NCBI GenBank assembly: GCA_026929865.2
Contig: CM049403.1
Location: forward strand, 248,001-312,000
Origin: Hyperoplus lanceolatus
Taxonomy: Eukaryota > Chordata > Actinopteri > Uranoscopiformes > Ammodytidae
Reading direction: 5' to 3'
Length of the DNA stretch: 64,000 bases
The translations under genes and the position numbers were made by a program. Under the pieces are notes generated by a model, which worked only from the letters and a program-made list of their open reading frames with translations, had not been told where the DNA came from and made no database searches. Below are positions 1 through 11,116 of this stretch, piece by piece; within the stretch, counting starts at the first letter, position 1, and every line of letters starts with the position of its first letter.

Positions 1-224
1 TTAAATAGTTAGGCTAAATGAATAAATATTGTAACCAAACACAATAATATGTTGTTTTATCTGCTTTAGTAGCCTACAGTAGCACATGTCGACCCCACTC
101 CTGGAAATAAATTCAGTAATGTTCCAAACTAAAAAAAAAAAAAAAAAAAACCGTTTTCGTTTATTGATTTTTCCTAAACGGTTATGATTTACTATTCGTC
201 TACACGTGTACACGTGCACACCCC

Positions 225-1547
225 TACTTTGGAGCAGAAGTGGACCTTCATTAGCTCTGCTCTCTATGATGCAGCAGCCCAGACAATCGGCTTTAAGAGT
301 AAGAATCACCAAGATTGGTTTGATAAAAACTCAGACACCATTCATGACATGCTTGAGAATATGCACAGATTGCATCGTATAGCCCTCAGAAATATGTCCT
401 GCAGTATTGCAAGAGAGCAATGGAAGACAGCGAGGCAGGAAGTTCAGAGGGATCACAAAGAACGAGTGGTGGGTAGAAAAGGCTGAAGAAATTCAGTATT
501 ATGCCATTATAAATGACATGCATAATTTTTTAAATGCTTTAAAAACAATATATGGCCCAACAATTCGCTCTATCACTCCTTTGAAGTCAGCAGACGGTCT
601 GACACTTTTGAAAGATGTCATTCTTTTGAGGTGGGCCGATCATTTTGATTGCCTCCTTCATAAGGAGTCTGATGTGGACCTCACTGTTTTAGAAGAAATG
701 CCTGACCGCCCCTTAATCAGCCACCAAGCTTTTCGGAGGTTCAGTCAGCTATCTGTTCCCTCAGGAAAAACAAGTCTCCTGGAAATGTCAAGATCCCAGC
801 TGACTTCAGACTTCAGACTGGATGGAAACCTGGATGGAAACCTCTTTAATATCAGGAGATTCCAAGCTACCACCAAACTGCTTGATGAAAGGGTCCTTGA
901 ACTGCAATATGCAGATGATTGTGCATTTGTTGCTAACTCTCCAGAAGAGCTCCAGTGTAGGGCCAGCCCCCCTTTGACTTTACCTGTCTTTACTGTTGCT
1001 GATGAACAGCTATCAGTAGTTCCGTCATTTGAATACCTGGGGAGTATGCTCTCAGATGACTGCAGCATTGATGAAGAGGTCCAGAACCGCATCAGGCAAG
1101 CGTCTGCTGCCTTTGGTAGACTGCGACACCGGGTCTTTCAAAACAAGGACTTAAACCTCCACACCAAGGTGTCTGTGCACCATGCTGTCCGTTTCAACAC
1201 TCTGCTGTACAGTTGGAAGTGGGTCACTTACAGCCGCCACCTCAGGTCCCTGGAGAACTTTCACATGCGCTGTCTGCAGCGTATCCTTGGCATCACTTTC
1301 CGTGATCATATTACTCATTCGGAAATATTTGCAAAGACCAACAGTAGAAGTATTGACGCTTTGGTCACCCAGCACCAGCTGCGATGGCTTGGACATGTGG
1401 TGAGAATGCCCCTGGACCGACTGCCCCGCAGAGTGTTGTACGGCCGGTTAAGTCATGGCCAACGCTAGGCTGGGGGGGCAGAAGAAGCGCTACAAGGACC
1501 AGATGAAGACCACATTGAAGAAATGTAACTTCAGCCCTGAGGACCTG
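225..1547 (+). pseudogene. Decayed LINE: linker and C-terminal reverse transcriptase
   Basis: This is a relic of a non-LTR retrotransposon polyprotein. The region opens with linker sequence (QKWTFISSALYDAAAQTIGF), shifts frame near 450, and continues in an open frame from about 407 to 1468. The RT core is mostly deleted: the frame passes from a pre-RT segment (NEWWVEKAEEIQYYA) almost directly to the palm motif QYADDC near 905-925. It then gives the C-terminal LRWLGHVVRMPLDRLP block typical of RTE/I-type elements. The coding sequence is cut at 1547 by a DNA transposon and resumes at 4488. Clade assignment is tentative. Confidence 0.8.
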
Positions 1548-1789
1548 GGGCCTCATTTATAGAGCTTTGCGTGGGATTCACGTGGAAGCTGGCGTACGGA
1601 AGAAATGTACGTGCGAACAAAAATATTCGGATTTATAAAACAGTGCGCACTCACGTCCTACGCCTGTTTCCCTTTATAAATCACAATCAACTCTGTGGCG
1701 CAGACTTTGCGGGCTTCACGTACCGCCCATATTTACCCATACATAGTCATCGACACGCCCAAATTAATATCATTTACTGAGTGCATGAA

Positions 1790-2110
1790 GGCGGTAGTGG
1801 CAATCGCCGACTGAAAGGGAAATGGAAAAATAGACTCCACACGGTGTGGATCACTGCGGTCACCCCGAAGTACCCGTTGGAGAAGTGGCGACCAGGGAAA
1901 ATATAGTTTGGTGGCAGTGTGAGCGTAAAGGCGTCAGAGTGCAGCCTGTGGCGATCTCTGTGAACGCTGTGGCCGAAATAAAAAGAAGCGATCCGACATA
2001 AACGTGGACGCAAACAAGTGCATATCCTCACACAACAGTGTTTGTGCCACGAGCGGGGGACACTGAGACCCCCCATGAGATACAGATTCGGAGAATTCAT
2101 CCCGGGGCAG
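1790..2110 (+). pseudogene. Possible Myb/SANT-like Harbinger ORF relic
   Basis: Translation with several stops gives fragments such as AEIKRSDINVDANK and SVCATSGG. From memory these resemble the helix-rich Myb-like accessory protein of Harbinger transposons, which helps the transposase enter the nucleus and bind DNA. It is heavily degraded and assigned mainly because it lies inside an element with Harbinger-like ends. Confidence 0.35.
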
Positions 2111-2585
2111 TGGCGGGCGGCGGAGGGTTAATAATAAACTTCACAGTCCCTTTCAAAACACAATTGCGACGTGCTTAAACTCAAAGAAAAACACATAGAT
2201 AAAACGGACTAAAAGCCGTGAAAAAAAATCACAGTAGCCTATATGATGTACAGTAGGCTTATCATTAGTGTATGAAAAGGTGCACTCCTGTCTGCCTGAC
2301 AGAGGCATCGAGAACAGCGTCAGTGTAAAAGTAATAGGCTGTATTCCACCTCAATATTATCAGAATTAATTCCACAACATGCAGATAGGTTATTCTAACT
2401 GCAGAGCTTATTCGAACGCTATTTTGTTTTTATTTGCACTCATATAGCCTATCTCCGTTTGTAGGCTATGTAAGATCCTAATTCGTTTTGTTTTTGTTGG
2501 TATCACTCCATGGAATAATCCGTGGAGGCATTTGTTCATTAGTTGTAAGAATGGCTTCATCCGTTTTGCAAAGGAACTCCCAATA

Positions 2586-4229
2586 CTGTCATATGAAAAA
2601 GTTTGGGAACCCCTCTCAGCCGGCATTATAATTGACTCTGCTTTCACACAAAAAAGATAAAAGTGGTATGTCTTTCATTTACCAGGAACAGCTAAGTACT
2701 GGGATGTTTTCCAAACAAAGATTTTTTGAAAAGCAGTATTTAGTTTTATGAAATTAAATAAAATGTGAAAAACTGGCTGTGCAAAAATATGGGAACCCTT
2801 GTGGTGTTGCTGATTTTAATGCCTGTAACAGCATGTAAAACTGAGGACTTTAAACACAAAATTGGTTGGATTATGTTGTTAAGCCTTGAACCTCATATAA
2901 AGGTCTGTTTAATCATGATACAAGGTATTTTAGGTGGCTAAATGCAAGTTCCACTTCTCTTTGACTCTCTGCAGAAGTGAGACAGAATGGGATCATCAAA
3001 ACAGCTCCCAAAAGATCTTAAAAACAAAGATTATTCATTGTCATGGTTTAGGGGAAGGCTACAAGAAGCTTTCCCAAAGGTTTCAATTGTCAATTTATAC
3101 TGTAAGGAACGTTGTCAGGAAATGGAAGGACACAGGCACAGTTGCAGTTAAACCCAGGCATGGCAGACCAAGAAAAGTACAAGAGCGGCATATGCGGCGG
3201 ATTGTGAGAATGGTTGCACACAACCCACAGATCACCTCCAAAGACCTGCAAGAACATCTGGCTGCAGATGGTGTATCTGTACATGGTTCTACAATTCAGT
3301 GCAATTTGCACCAAAACATCTGTATGGCCGGGTGATGAGAAGGAAGCCCTTTCTGCGCCAACGCCACAGATACAGTTGCATAGAGTATGCAAAAGCTCAT
3401 TTAGACAAGCCAGCTTCATATTGGAAGAAAATGCTTTGGACAGATGAGACAAAAATTAAGCTATTTGGTCTTTATAAAAAGCAGATGTTTTGGTGCAAAT
3501 TGTGCTGAATTGTTGAACGATGTACAGATACACAATCTGCAGCCAGATGTTCTTGCAGGTCTTTGGAGGTGATCTGTGGGTTGTGTGCAACCATTCTCAC
3601 AATCCTCCACCTATGCCGCTCCTGTTTTTTTCTTGGTCTGCCATGCCTGGGTTTAACTGCCAACTATGCCTGTGTCCTTCCATTTCCTGACAACGTTCCC
3701 TTCAGTCGAAATTGACAATTGAAACCTTTGGGAAAGCTTCTTGTAGCCTTCCCCTAAACCATGACAATGAACAATCTTTGTTTTTAAGATCTTTTGGGAG
3801 CTGTTTTGATGATCCCATTCTGTCTCACTTCAGCAGAGAGTCAAAGAGAAGTGCAACTTGCATTTAGGCACCTAAAATACCTTTTCTCATGATTAAACAG
3901 ACATTTCTATGAGGTTCAAGGCTTAACAACATAATCAAACCAACTTTGTGTTTAAAGTCCTCAGTTTTACATGCTGTTACAGGCATTAAAATCAACAAAA
4001 CCACAAGGGTTCCCATAACTGGCTGTGCAAAAGCACAGCCAGTTTTTCACATTTTATTTAACTTCATAAAACTAAATACTGCTTTTCAAAAAATCTTTGT
4101 TTGGAAAACATCCCAGTACTTAGCTGTTCCTGGTAAATTAAAGACATAACACTTTTATATTTGTTTTGTGAAAGCAGAGTCAATTATAATGCCGGCTGAG
4201 AGGGGTTCCCAAACTTTTTCATATGACTG
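2586..4229. mobile_element. Palindromic (fold-back) Tc1-like transposon
   Basis: The ends match as inverted repeats (GTCATATGAAAAAGTTTGGG near 2588 and its complement ending near 4228) flanked by TA, the Tc1/mariner target. The usual second half of the element is missing. From about 3482 onward the sequence is the reverse complement of 2586-3321, leaving a 160-bp unpaired centre (3322-3481). The arms are about 740 bp and clearly similar but not identical. Confidence 0.85.
2934..3508 (+). pseudogene. Tc1 transposase, N-terminal half only
   Basis: The frame from 2934 to 3335 encodes the paired-like helix-turn-helix (LSQRFQLSIYTVRNVVRKWK) and the GRPRK AT-hook. A frame change near 3300 leads to RRKPFLRQRHR and the first catalytic aspartate in WTDETKIKLFG (about 3435-3470). 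Sequence then turns into the inverted arm, so the second D and the final D/E of the catalytic triad are absent. An inverted copy of the helix-turn-helix coding stretch lies at 3490-3665 on the minus strand. Confidence 0.85.
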
Positions 4230-4487
4230 TATATGATAGACCTACATGGCTTATAATAGGCCTATCTGGATTCATTTTCCACAAACACATTCGTTCTCGC
4301 ACTTCATACATGTGCCGACGGAGTCGCCGTTTCTCCTTTCTCCACTTTCTGTGCGTACGCATGGGTCAGAGTTTGCGTGGAGGACCGCACATCTCCCGTC
4401 AAGTTTGGTTTTTATAAATCCCAACATTTGCTTAGAAATTGGCGTGCGCCCTCTTCTGGGCGTACGCAACGTTTATAAATGAGGCCC

Positions 4488-4704
4488 CTGGACTTTACTG
4501 CTGCTGACCGCACCACATGGCGGCAAGTGTGTATGGAGGGGACCCGTAGGCTGGAGGAGGACAGGACAGCCAGGAGACAGCAGAAGAGGGACAGGAGGAA
4601 AGCTCCTGTGGAGCCCACAGTGTCTACTGACACATTTACATGTCCTACTTGTCAGAGGTAATGTTGGTCTAGGATTGGGTTGTATAGCCACGTTAAATCT
4701 CCTG
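4488..4704 (+). pseudogene. Continuation of the same LINE: C-terminal tail and 3' UTR
   Basis: Sequence after the first Harbinger-like insertion restores the LINE frame. The codons for PEDL at 1533-1547 continue as DFTAADRTTWRQ when the insert and one CTG copy are removed. A basic tail (RRLEEDRTARRQQKRDRRKA) and a terminal CPTCQR cysteine motif end at a stop near 4660. The start of the 3' UTR follows before a second insertion at 4705. Confidence 0.82.
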
Positions 4705-7084
4705 GGGCCTATTGAATAAAACTAGGATAAGGGATTAACCTAGGATTTTTCGGTTATCCTGGCTTGCATTAGCCATGATCCGGTTGCATAAAAGCGGAGG
4801 GACATAAGTTACCCTGGAGATTTATCCTTTACGTTTAGCCTGGTCCCGACCAGGCTAAACGTAAAGGATAAACTTATTCTGTTGCCTGACTGGCTCAGTC
4901 AGCTGTCACTCCGATCTGAAGGTATTTAACAGTTATTCCATGATCTTCTGCTTAGATTTCAATAACCTGTTTTAAAGTACCATATAAAAGACTGCATTGT
5001 CATTTAGTTAAATAGTTCTTCTTTTTTATTATTTAACATGAACCATTTATAATTAACTGAATTATAATTACATTAAGATGAAATTATATAAATTATAATA
5101 ATTTATATGATAGTCTGTTCATATTGCGGGCTATATTTATACAATTGATTATCGATGGTAGATCACGTTGCAAATGTGGGTCAAATAAATTCACTTTGTA
5201 CTTATAACTATATCGAGGTGCATCTAAAACAAAATTAAATATCAATGAAAGTTTATTTTTTTCTGTAATTTAATTCAAAAAGTGAAACTTAAATATGTTC
5301 TAGATTCATTACACATTAAGTGAAATTAATCTAGAATAAACATACTTTTCAGAAGGTCGACATTTCTGATTGGTTGCATGCAATATTGTAATATTTTGAG
5401 ATACTGGATTTTTTATTCCATGATCAATCAATCATCCAAAAAGAAGGCCTGACTTTCACTTTGTGTAATGAAAGTTTAACTTTTTGAATGGACTTTCCAT
5501 GATATTCTATTTTTTAAATGCACCTGCAGACTGCTCACTGTCAACTATTTTATCATAAAACAATGCAGGGACATCAAGATTAGTTGGCAGAGATGACATC
5601 CCCTATAAAATGAACTGCCCCCTGACAATGGCCCAATCCCAAATGACTCCCTAGGCACTCCCACTCCGTGAGCGAGTGTGACTCGCTGTGGAGTCACACT
5701 CGCGGCTGTGAAGTGCCACTCGATCATTAAGGGCGAGGGTATGACAGCTTTGGCAAGCCCTCGCCTTTGCCAGACGGAAACAGGAAGAAGACACTAGTTT
5801 GAAGTCTTTATTTCTCACCCTAAAATAGATTTCCACCACATTTATATTTGACCTGAAACACTCTTTACATTCATATAGGCTATGCATGTAAGAGTAAAAT
5901 GTATTGAATAAAAACAAACTCACTCCCATGCTTTTTTGGCTGCATAATTTATTTGTTGTTAAACATTTTCTAACTGCATATTCTTAATTTTACCAGCTCA
6001 GTCTGTAGTGGAGAAAACGGGTGGGTGTTTGATCCGCTGTTTAATTATCCTTTTAGTTTACATGCACTGCAGCATACAAACCAGGGAAAAGAACAATAGT
6101 CTGCTAAAGCATGTATTCCACTTGTCATGATCTGCCATTACAACCGGCGAATCGCGGCAGTTAATTAGCGTGCATAAATTATAATGCACTGCAAGGGTGG
6201 TCATAAATAAGAAAAGTCATGCGCTCCAGCTGACTGACGTCACCGCCGCTATTACTACCCCTCATCGGCTGTAACAGAAACACAAATCTTACTAACAATT
6301 TAAGGAAATAATGATCACTGTCCCTTATTAACTTGTGGGCATTTTCTTCATCTGCTTCGTTTTATCTTTTTCCACGCCTTGAAAATACACTAACGGTAGA
6401 CAAGTGGCATAATCAAATCAACCAGTGTAAAACAACATGTTCGTTCCGATATTGTAGGCTACCCTCCGGTTTCGTCATTTAGGGCTATGCATAAAAATAA
6501 TCAATCAAATGTCTGTTTGAGGTAAGAGTAGCTACGTTTCATTTATAATTCGGGAAACAAACTCCATGGAACTCTCATTTGTAAGTTAGCTCCTCCATTC
6601 CGGACATAATTGATTGGCGGACACCTGTGTCAAACGTAGGGCTGAGCCAACGTCGATGTAGAATCGATGATCGAGGGCTTTATCACCCACTTACACTCGA
6701 GGCTCGATGGTTTGGGACGACACTCAATATGGCGGGCCCTCCCCGCGAACGCGCAAACGGAGGGATAGTGGATAGGGTTAGGGTGTAGGGGGTGGATCTA
6801 GACTGGGCCTTACGGTTTAAACTAGCAGGATATTGTGGGAAAATGGGCCTTCTTTTACATTTTTACATCAGTAAATCTGTGTTCGATCTCTGGGTCTACT
6901 TCTGAAAGCTGTGGGCTGGCACTTAACAGAATTACTTACACCTGGCTTGACAAAGCGGCCCCTTTACATCCTGGATTGGCGTTTATGCAACTGACTAATC
7001 CAAAGTGCCCAGGCTAGACTTTGTCAAGGCTGGCTTTATCAATCATCCTGGATAACTTAATACCACTTTTATGCAATAGGACCC
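4705..7084. mobile_element. Harbinger-like MITE-type element, 2.4 kb
   Basis: Ends GGGCCTATTGAATAAA (4705-4720) and a complementary TTATGCAATAGGACCC (ending 7084) form imperfect inverted repeats. They are flanked by CTG (4702-4704) and CGG (7085-7087), the latter taken as a mutated 3-bp duplication. The interior is A+T-rich and non-coding. It contains a perfect palindrome at 4821-4872 and, at about 5630, GGCCCAATCCCAAAT, which resembles the end of the Harbinger at 50.6 kb and may mark a nested element. Nothing else was recognised in 4873-7084. Confidence 0.65.
4821..4872. repeat. Perfect 25-bp palindrome with 2-bp spacer
   Basis: TTTATCCTTTACGTTTAGCC at 4821-4840 continues to 4845; its exact reverse complement occupies 4848-4872. 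It lies near the left end of the 4705-7084 element and overlaps its subterminal region. Confidence 0.95.
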
Positions 7085-7270
7085 CGGGTCTTGTTTAAGG
7101 TGGCGTTGCTGTTTTTTAGGCTGTGATAGCTATGTGGTAGGATAGGATAGGTAGAATCGACATTGACACTACCTGGAGCTTGCTTGTACAAAGCCTGGGT
7201 CTGTTGAAGGTGGCTGTGCTGTTTGGACAGTGGTAGCCATGTAGTAGGATAGGATCGTGTAAGTAAGTGA
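7085..7270 (+). mobile_element. LINE 3' UTR remnant with an imperfect tandem duplication
   Basis: After the second insertion the sequence contains two imperfect copies, about 110 bp apart, of a stretch including AAGGTGGC...GCTGTT and TAGGATAGGAT (about 7085-7150 and 7194-7254). It is interpreted as the interrupted LINE's 3' UTR because it directly continues the flank of the 4705-7084 insert. No poly(A) or microsatellite tail was seen. Confidence 0.4.
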
Positions 7271-7689
7271 GCACGTATGTTTTTGTTTATCTAAAATGTT
7301 AACTGTAGGAGCCATATTAATGTATTATGTTATGTTCATGTTTAAACACCAGGGGGCTGTATTGGGTGTGGCTCATGTAATGTGGGTCAGCCCAAGGAGG
7401 TGATTTAAGCCAAGGAAAAACAGGAAACAGGTGTTGTCTAATTGGGAAGAAAATAGTTTTTTGACTGTGCCCTTTGTGCTCTTGGTGCCCTTTGTTCCCT
7501 TTAGGCCTACGTGTAAAGCTATCAGCAATTTGTTTTGTTATTTTTGGTTTCTAAGTGTATTATGAGTAAAAGTATATTGCCGGTGAATGGATTTAAATGG
7601 GAAATAAACCTGCCGTGCTATAGTAAAACGTTTCTACCGTCTATTATTTACTGAGCGCACTTGGCGCACGTCGGAACGATCCATTAAAC
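7271..7689. other. Intronic sequence without recognised feature
   Basis: No coding frame, RNA gene or recognisable transposon end was seen between the LINE 3' remnant and the hAT element. An AATAAACC near 7600 could be a polyadenylation signal of an unrecognised element, but nothing supports it. Confidence 0.5.
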
Positions 7690-8647
7690 CATGTGTCAAA
7701 CTCAAGGCCTGGCCCGCGACACGTTTTGATCTGGCCCGCGAATCAATTCGGCCGATTTGAATCAATTCTGAAAAAAAAACAAACAAAAAAAAAATTTCTT
7801 CTTCATGGAGCCTGTGCCATATCCGCACGTCGCATACGCTCCCAACTGTTAGGAAACTTACGTGGCTGACAGCTAGGAATGTCTGCTGAAAGTTCTACAG
7901 CTCAGGATTTTAAGCCATGAATTGATGAACTTGCATCTAAGAAGAGCTGTCAGTTTTCTGAGGGCTGTAAATAGGCCAATATATGTGGCCAAATAGCATG
8001 CTAATATTGATGATTGATTGTGTCAAGTGTCTAAGGCAGTGGTGTCAAACATCCGGCCCGCGACTTGTAGAGCGCACATTTCTGAGCATTAAAAAAAAAA
8101 GTAAGTTAAATTAAAATTAAATTTAATTGGGAAAAACGTATTCCAAAACAACAAATAACCTCTGTATTTAAAAATAAATCAAAACAGTAGAAGTTGCACT
8201 TTTATTTAATTGTATTTTGTACAGTCTGCATGTTTGCACAAAATGTGTCCCTGTATATAGTAAACAAAATTGGACAACTGTAAGGTCAGTGCCTGTTGTA
8301 TTTGTGTATTCAAATAAACGGTTGTTTATTTCGTTAGTGCGTATTGGCATCTTTGAGCAAAATACCCCCAAAATTTTTGCTGCGGTGCTCCGCGCCGCAC
8401 CTCCTATTCCCATGGCCAGCAGCAACCTTTACTAAGACATTTCCTGGGGGGTACAGAGATCCCTTGTGATCCGTGATAATGTAGGTTACATATGTAGGCT
8501 GACTTTTAAGCATATAACTGAAAAACAAAGCTAAAGATTTGGATTTGACATATGTACGTTATTTTGCCATTATTTTACTGGTCTGGCCCACTTGAGATCA
8601 GAGAGGCTGTATGTGGCCCTCGAACCAAAATGAGTTTGACACCCCTG
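7690..8647. mobile_element. hAT-family DNA transposon, non-autonomous
   Basis: The right end reads GTTTGACACCCCTG (to 8647) and the left end CATGTGTCAAACTC (from 7690), a decayed form of the CAGGGGTGTCAAACTC terminus common in hAT elements. An exact 8-bp duplication CATTAAAC flanks it (7682-7689 and 8648-8655). A second left-type terminus, CAGTGGTGTCAAAC with CCGGCCCGCG, starts at 8037, so a related element or internal duplication is nested inside. No transposase frame remains. Confidence 0.85.
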
Positions 8648-8733
8648 CATTAAACAATCAGGTAGTGGCTTCGAATAGGGCTTGGCCGCTACATTAACAA
8701 AAAGGTTAAAAGTGGAAGTCATCATTGAAATCA

Positions 8734-8961
<228 letters not shown>

Positions 8962-9308
8962 CTATTTATAATAAGTGCTCGTTATTCTCATCAAACCAAA
9001 GTTATACATCTGCACTAGAAATTAAAAAGCCCAACACATTGAATTCACCTCATCAGTTGAAGTGTGACATCAGTGTGACCATAGATCATTCCATGGAATC
9101 AAATAATAGAAAATGGTTCTTCCTCTCGGGAGCAGGAATGTGCTTTATGGAATGCAATACTTTGCATGTTTGTTGGAAAGGTTCACAGGATCAAAGGAAA
9201 AAGTAGCAATCCTCGGGGGACACGACATGTCCCCGCTAACGTTATGAAAGCTATTATTAATCTTATCTTGGTCATGGAGTGAATATTATACAAAGGCCTA
9301 CATAGAAA

Positions 9309-9866
9309 GTTAGTTAGTTAGTTAGTTTGTTAGTTAGTTAGTTTATTCGTCAAATGCACAACCTTCTCAGTCTGCGGAGGAAGAAGAGCCGCTGTCTTGA
9401 TGCCTTAACAACAGTGTCAGTGTGGTGTGACCAGGACAGGTCCTCAGTGATGTGTACGGCAAGGAACCTGAAGCTTCTGACTCTCTCTACTGCAGCCCCA
9501 TCTATGTGGATGGGAGTGTGCTCTCCTCCCTGCAGCTTCCTATAGTCCACTATGTGCTCCTTTGTTTTGGTGACGTTGAGGTGGAGGTTGTTGTCATGGC
9601 ACCATGTTGACAAGGCCCTCACCTCCTTCCTGTAGGCTGTCTCGTTATTGTTGGAGATTAAACCAATGACTGTGGTGTCGTCAGCGAACTTAATTATTTT
9701 ATTTGAGCTGTGTGTGGCCATACAGTCGTGCGTAAACAGTGAGTAGAGGAGAGGACTGAGCACGCAGCCCTGCGGTGCTCCAGTACTGAGAGTCAAGGTG
9801 GAGGAGGTGTTGTTGCCTATCCTCACAGCCTGGGGTCTGCCCGTCAACAATTCCAACAATGGAAGT
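9309..9866 (-). pseudogene. Rex1/CR1-like LINE reverse transcriptase fragment with 3' tail
   Basis: Minus-strand coding sequence shows RT motifs [14 protein letters not shown] and the catalytic [11 protein letters not shown], followed by the thumb region ([16 protein letters not shown]). The frame runs to [13 protein letters not shown] and then jumps straight to TTGACGAATAA and a (CTAA)n tail (9309-9350). The C-terminal part and 3' UTR have therefore been lost by an internal deletion. The copy is also truncated at its 5' end. Confidence 0.85.
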
Positions 9867-9899
9867 GCTCTGGCAATTCCATTGTTAGATATGATTTAA

Positions 9900-11116
9900 C
9901 ATGGACTGTACATTTTGGCCTTGCAATAAAAACTAGAACTGCAAGCAGTTGTGAACGGGGGCCAAGCCTCCCACGCGACTCGGGATTGGGCGTTGTCGTC
10001 CGCGGCGCCGGCCTCTCGCTTCACGGAATCCGGGGATGTAAAGTTTTTGAATGTGGGATGTTTGGTTTTGGAGTTATAGACCAAAAGGCAAAAAAATCGC
10101 AGAGAAAGATGCTCAAGTGTGTTTTTGGCGCCCCCTTTTGGAGAAATTTAAGGGAAAAGTAGAACCAACCTGAGAACCATAGGACAAACACATGTGTGAA
10201 GTTTGGTGTTAATAGGATGAATCGTTTTGGATTTAGGAGCAGTTTGGTACAAGGTAGCTTATGTGCAAATCTTTAAAGCGCTACCGTTTGGTCTTCCGAT
10301 GGTCGTAGAAAAATTCTTTATACAACTTTTGCTCGTGGGAGTTGGTAGAGCATAATGCTTTTGGTTTCGTCCAAATCGGGCAAAAACTGTAGGAGGAGTG
10401 TGTTTTGGTGACTGACAGTTTTTGCGATGTAGCGAAAAAAATTCCCATACGCAAATGGGCGTGGCCTATCTCAAAAGATGCAGCTGACTTGTGGGCATCT
10501 GTGGATATAAAGAGTTTGACTGTGGGATGTACGGTGTGGAAGTTATAGCCCCAAACGCGTTCTTTGCTTTTTGTGGTTTTGGCGCCCCCTATGGATGACA
10601 TTCGCAAAACTACGTTAGATAGAAAGATGCAGCTCAATGTACCAAACAAGTGGATCTCAAGTTTTTGAATGTGCGATGTTTGGTTGGGGAGTTATGAGCA
10701 AAAGCAGATTGTCAGCCTCTCCATAGTAAAGACATTATTTTGAATTTCCCGCCTAAAGACTATGAAAATGGCGAAAACAGGCAAAACAATTTAAAAACTA
10801 TTTATTTTAATAAGTCCCGCCCACATAGGAATTTCTTGCCCATATTTTTTCCATAGGCTCAGGTATGCCCCATGATAGTCTCCCTTGAGTTTCAAGAAAA
10901 TCCCTTTTTTTTTTTTTTTTAAGGGATTTTCGCAAATCTTTAAAGCACTTCCGTTTGGTCTTCCGATGGTCGTAGAAAAATTATTTGACCAACTTTTGCT
11001 TGTGGGAGTCAGTAGAGCATAATGCTTTTGGTTTCGTCCAAATCGGGCGAAAACTGTAGGAGGAGTATGTTTTGGTGACTGACACAGTTTTTGCGACGTA
11101 GCGAAAAATGTATATA
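9900..11116. repeat. Non-coding interspersed repeat with GGCGCCCCCT motifs
   Basis: This G+C-punctuated non-coding repeat carries phrases such as TTTGGCGCCCCCTTTTGG, AGTTATAG and AAGTTTGGTGTTAATAGGA, of a kind common in some teleost introns. It includes two similar 176-bp blocks at about 10266-10441 and 10932-11107, 666 bp apart. Minus-strand open frames here, the longest 10791-11387, show no domain and are judged fortuitous. Confidence 0.6.

Larger units (their letters stand above)
1548..4487. mobile_element. PIF/Harbinger-like DNA transposon, non-autonomous, 2.94 kb
   Basis: Terminal inverted repeats GGGCCTCATTTATA (1548-1561) and TATAAATGAGGCCC (4474-4487) are flanked by a 3-bp CTG duplication (1545-1547 and 4488-4490). 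Removing the insert and one CTG restores the LINE reading frame exactly, which fixes the boundaries. A 3-bp CWG-type duplication and the remains of a Myb-like ORF suggest PIF/Harbinger; the superfamily is inferred. A palindromic Tc1 sits inside (2586-4229). No DDE nuclease gene was found. Confidence 0.8.

Noticed and set aside
1..224. A gene upstream of the first LINE
   Set aside because: The minus-strand frame depends on a poly-A tract at 130-150 (Lys/Phe run) and shows no domain.
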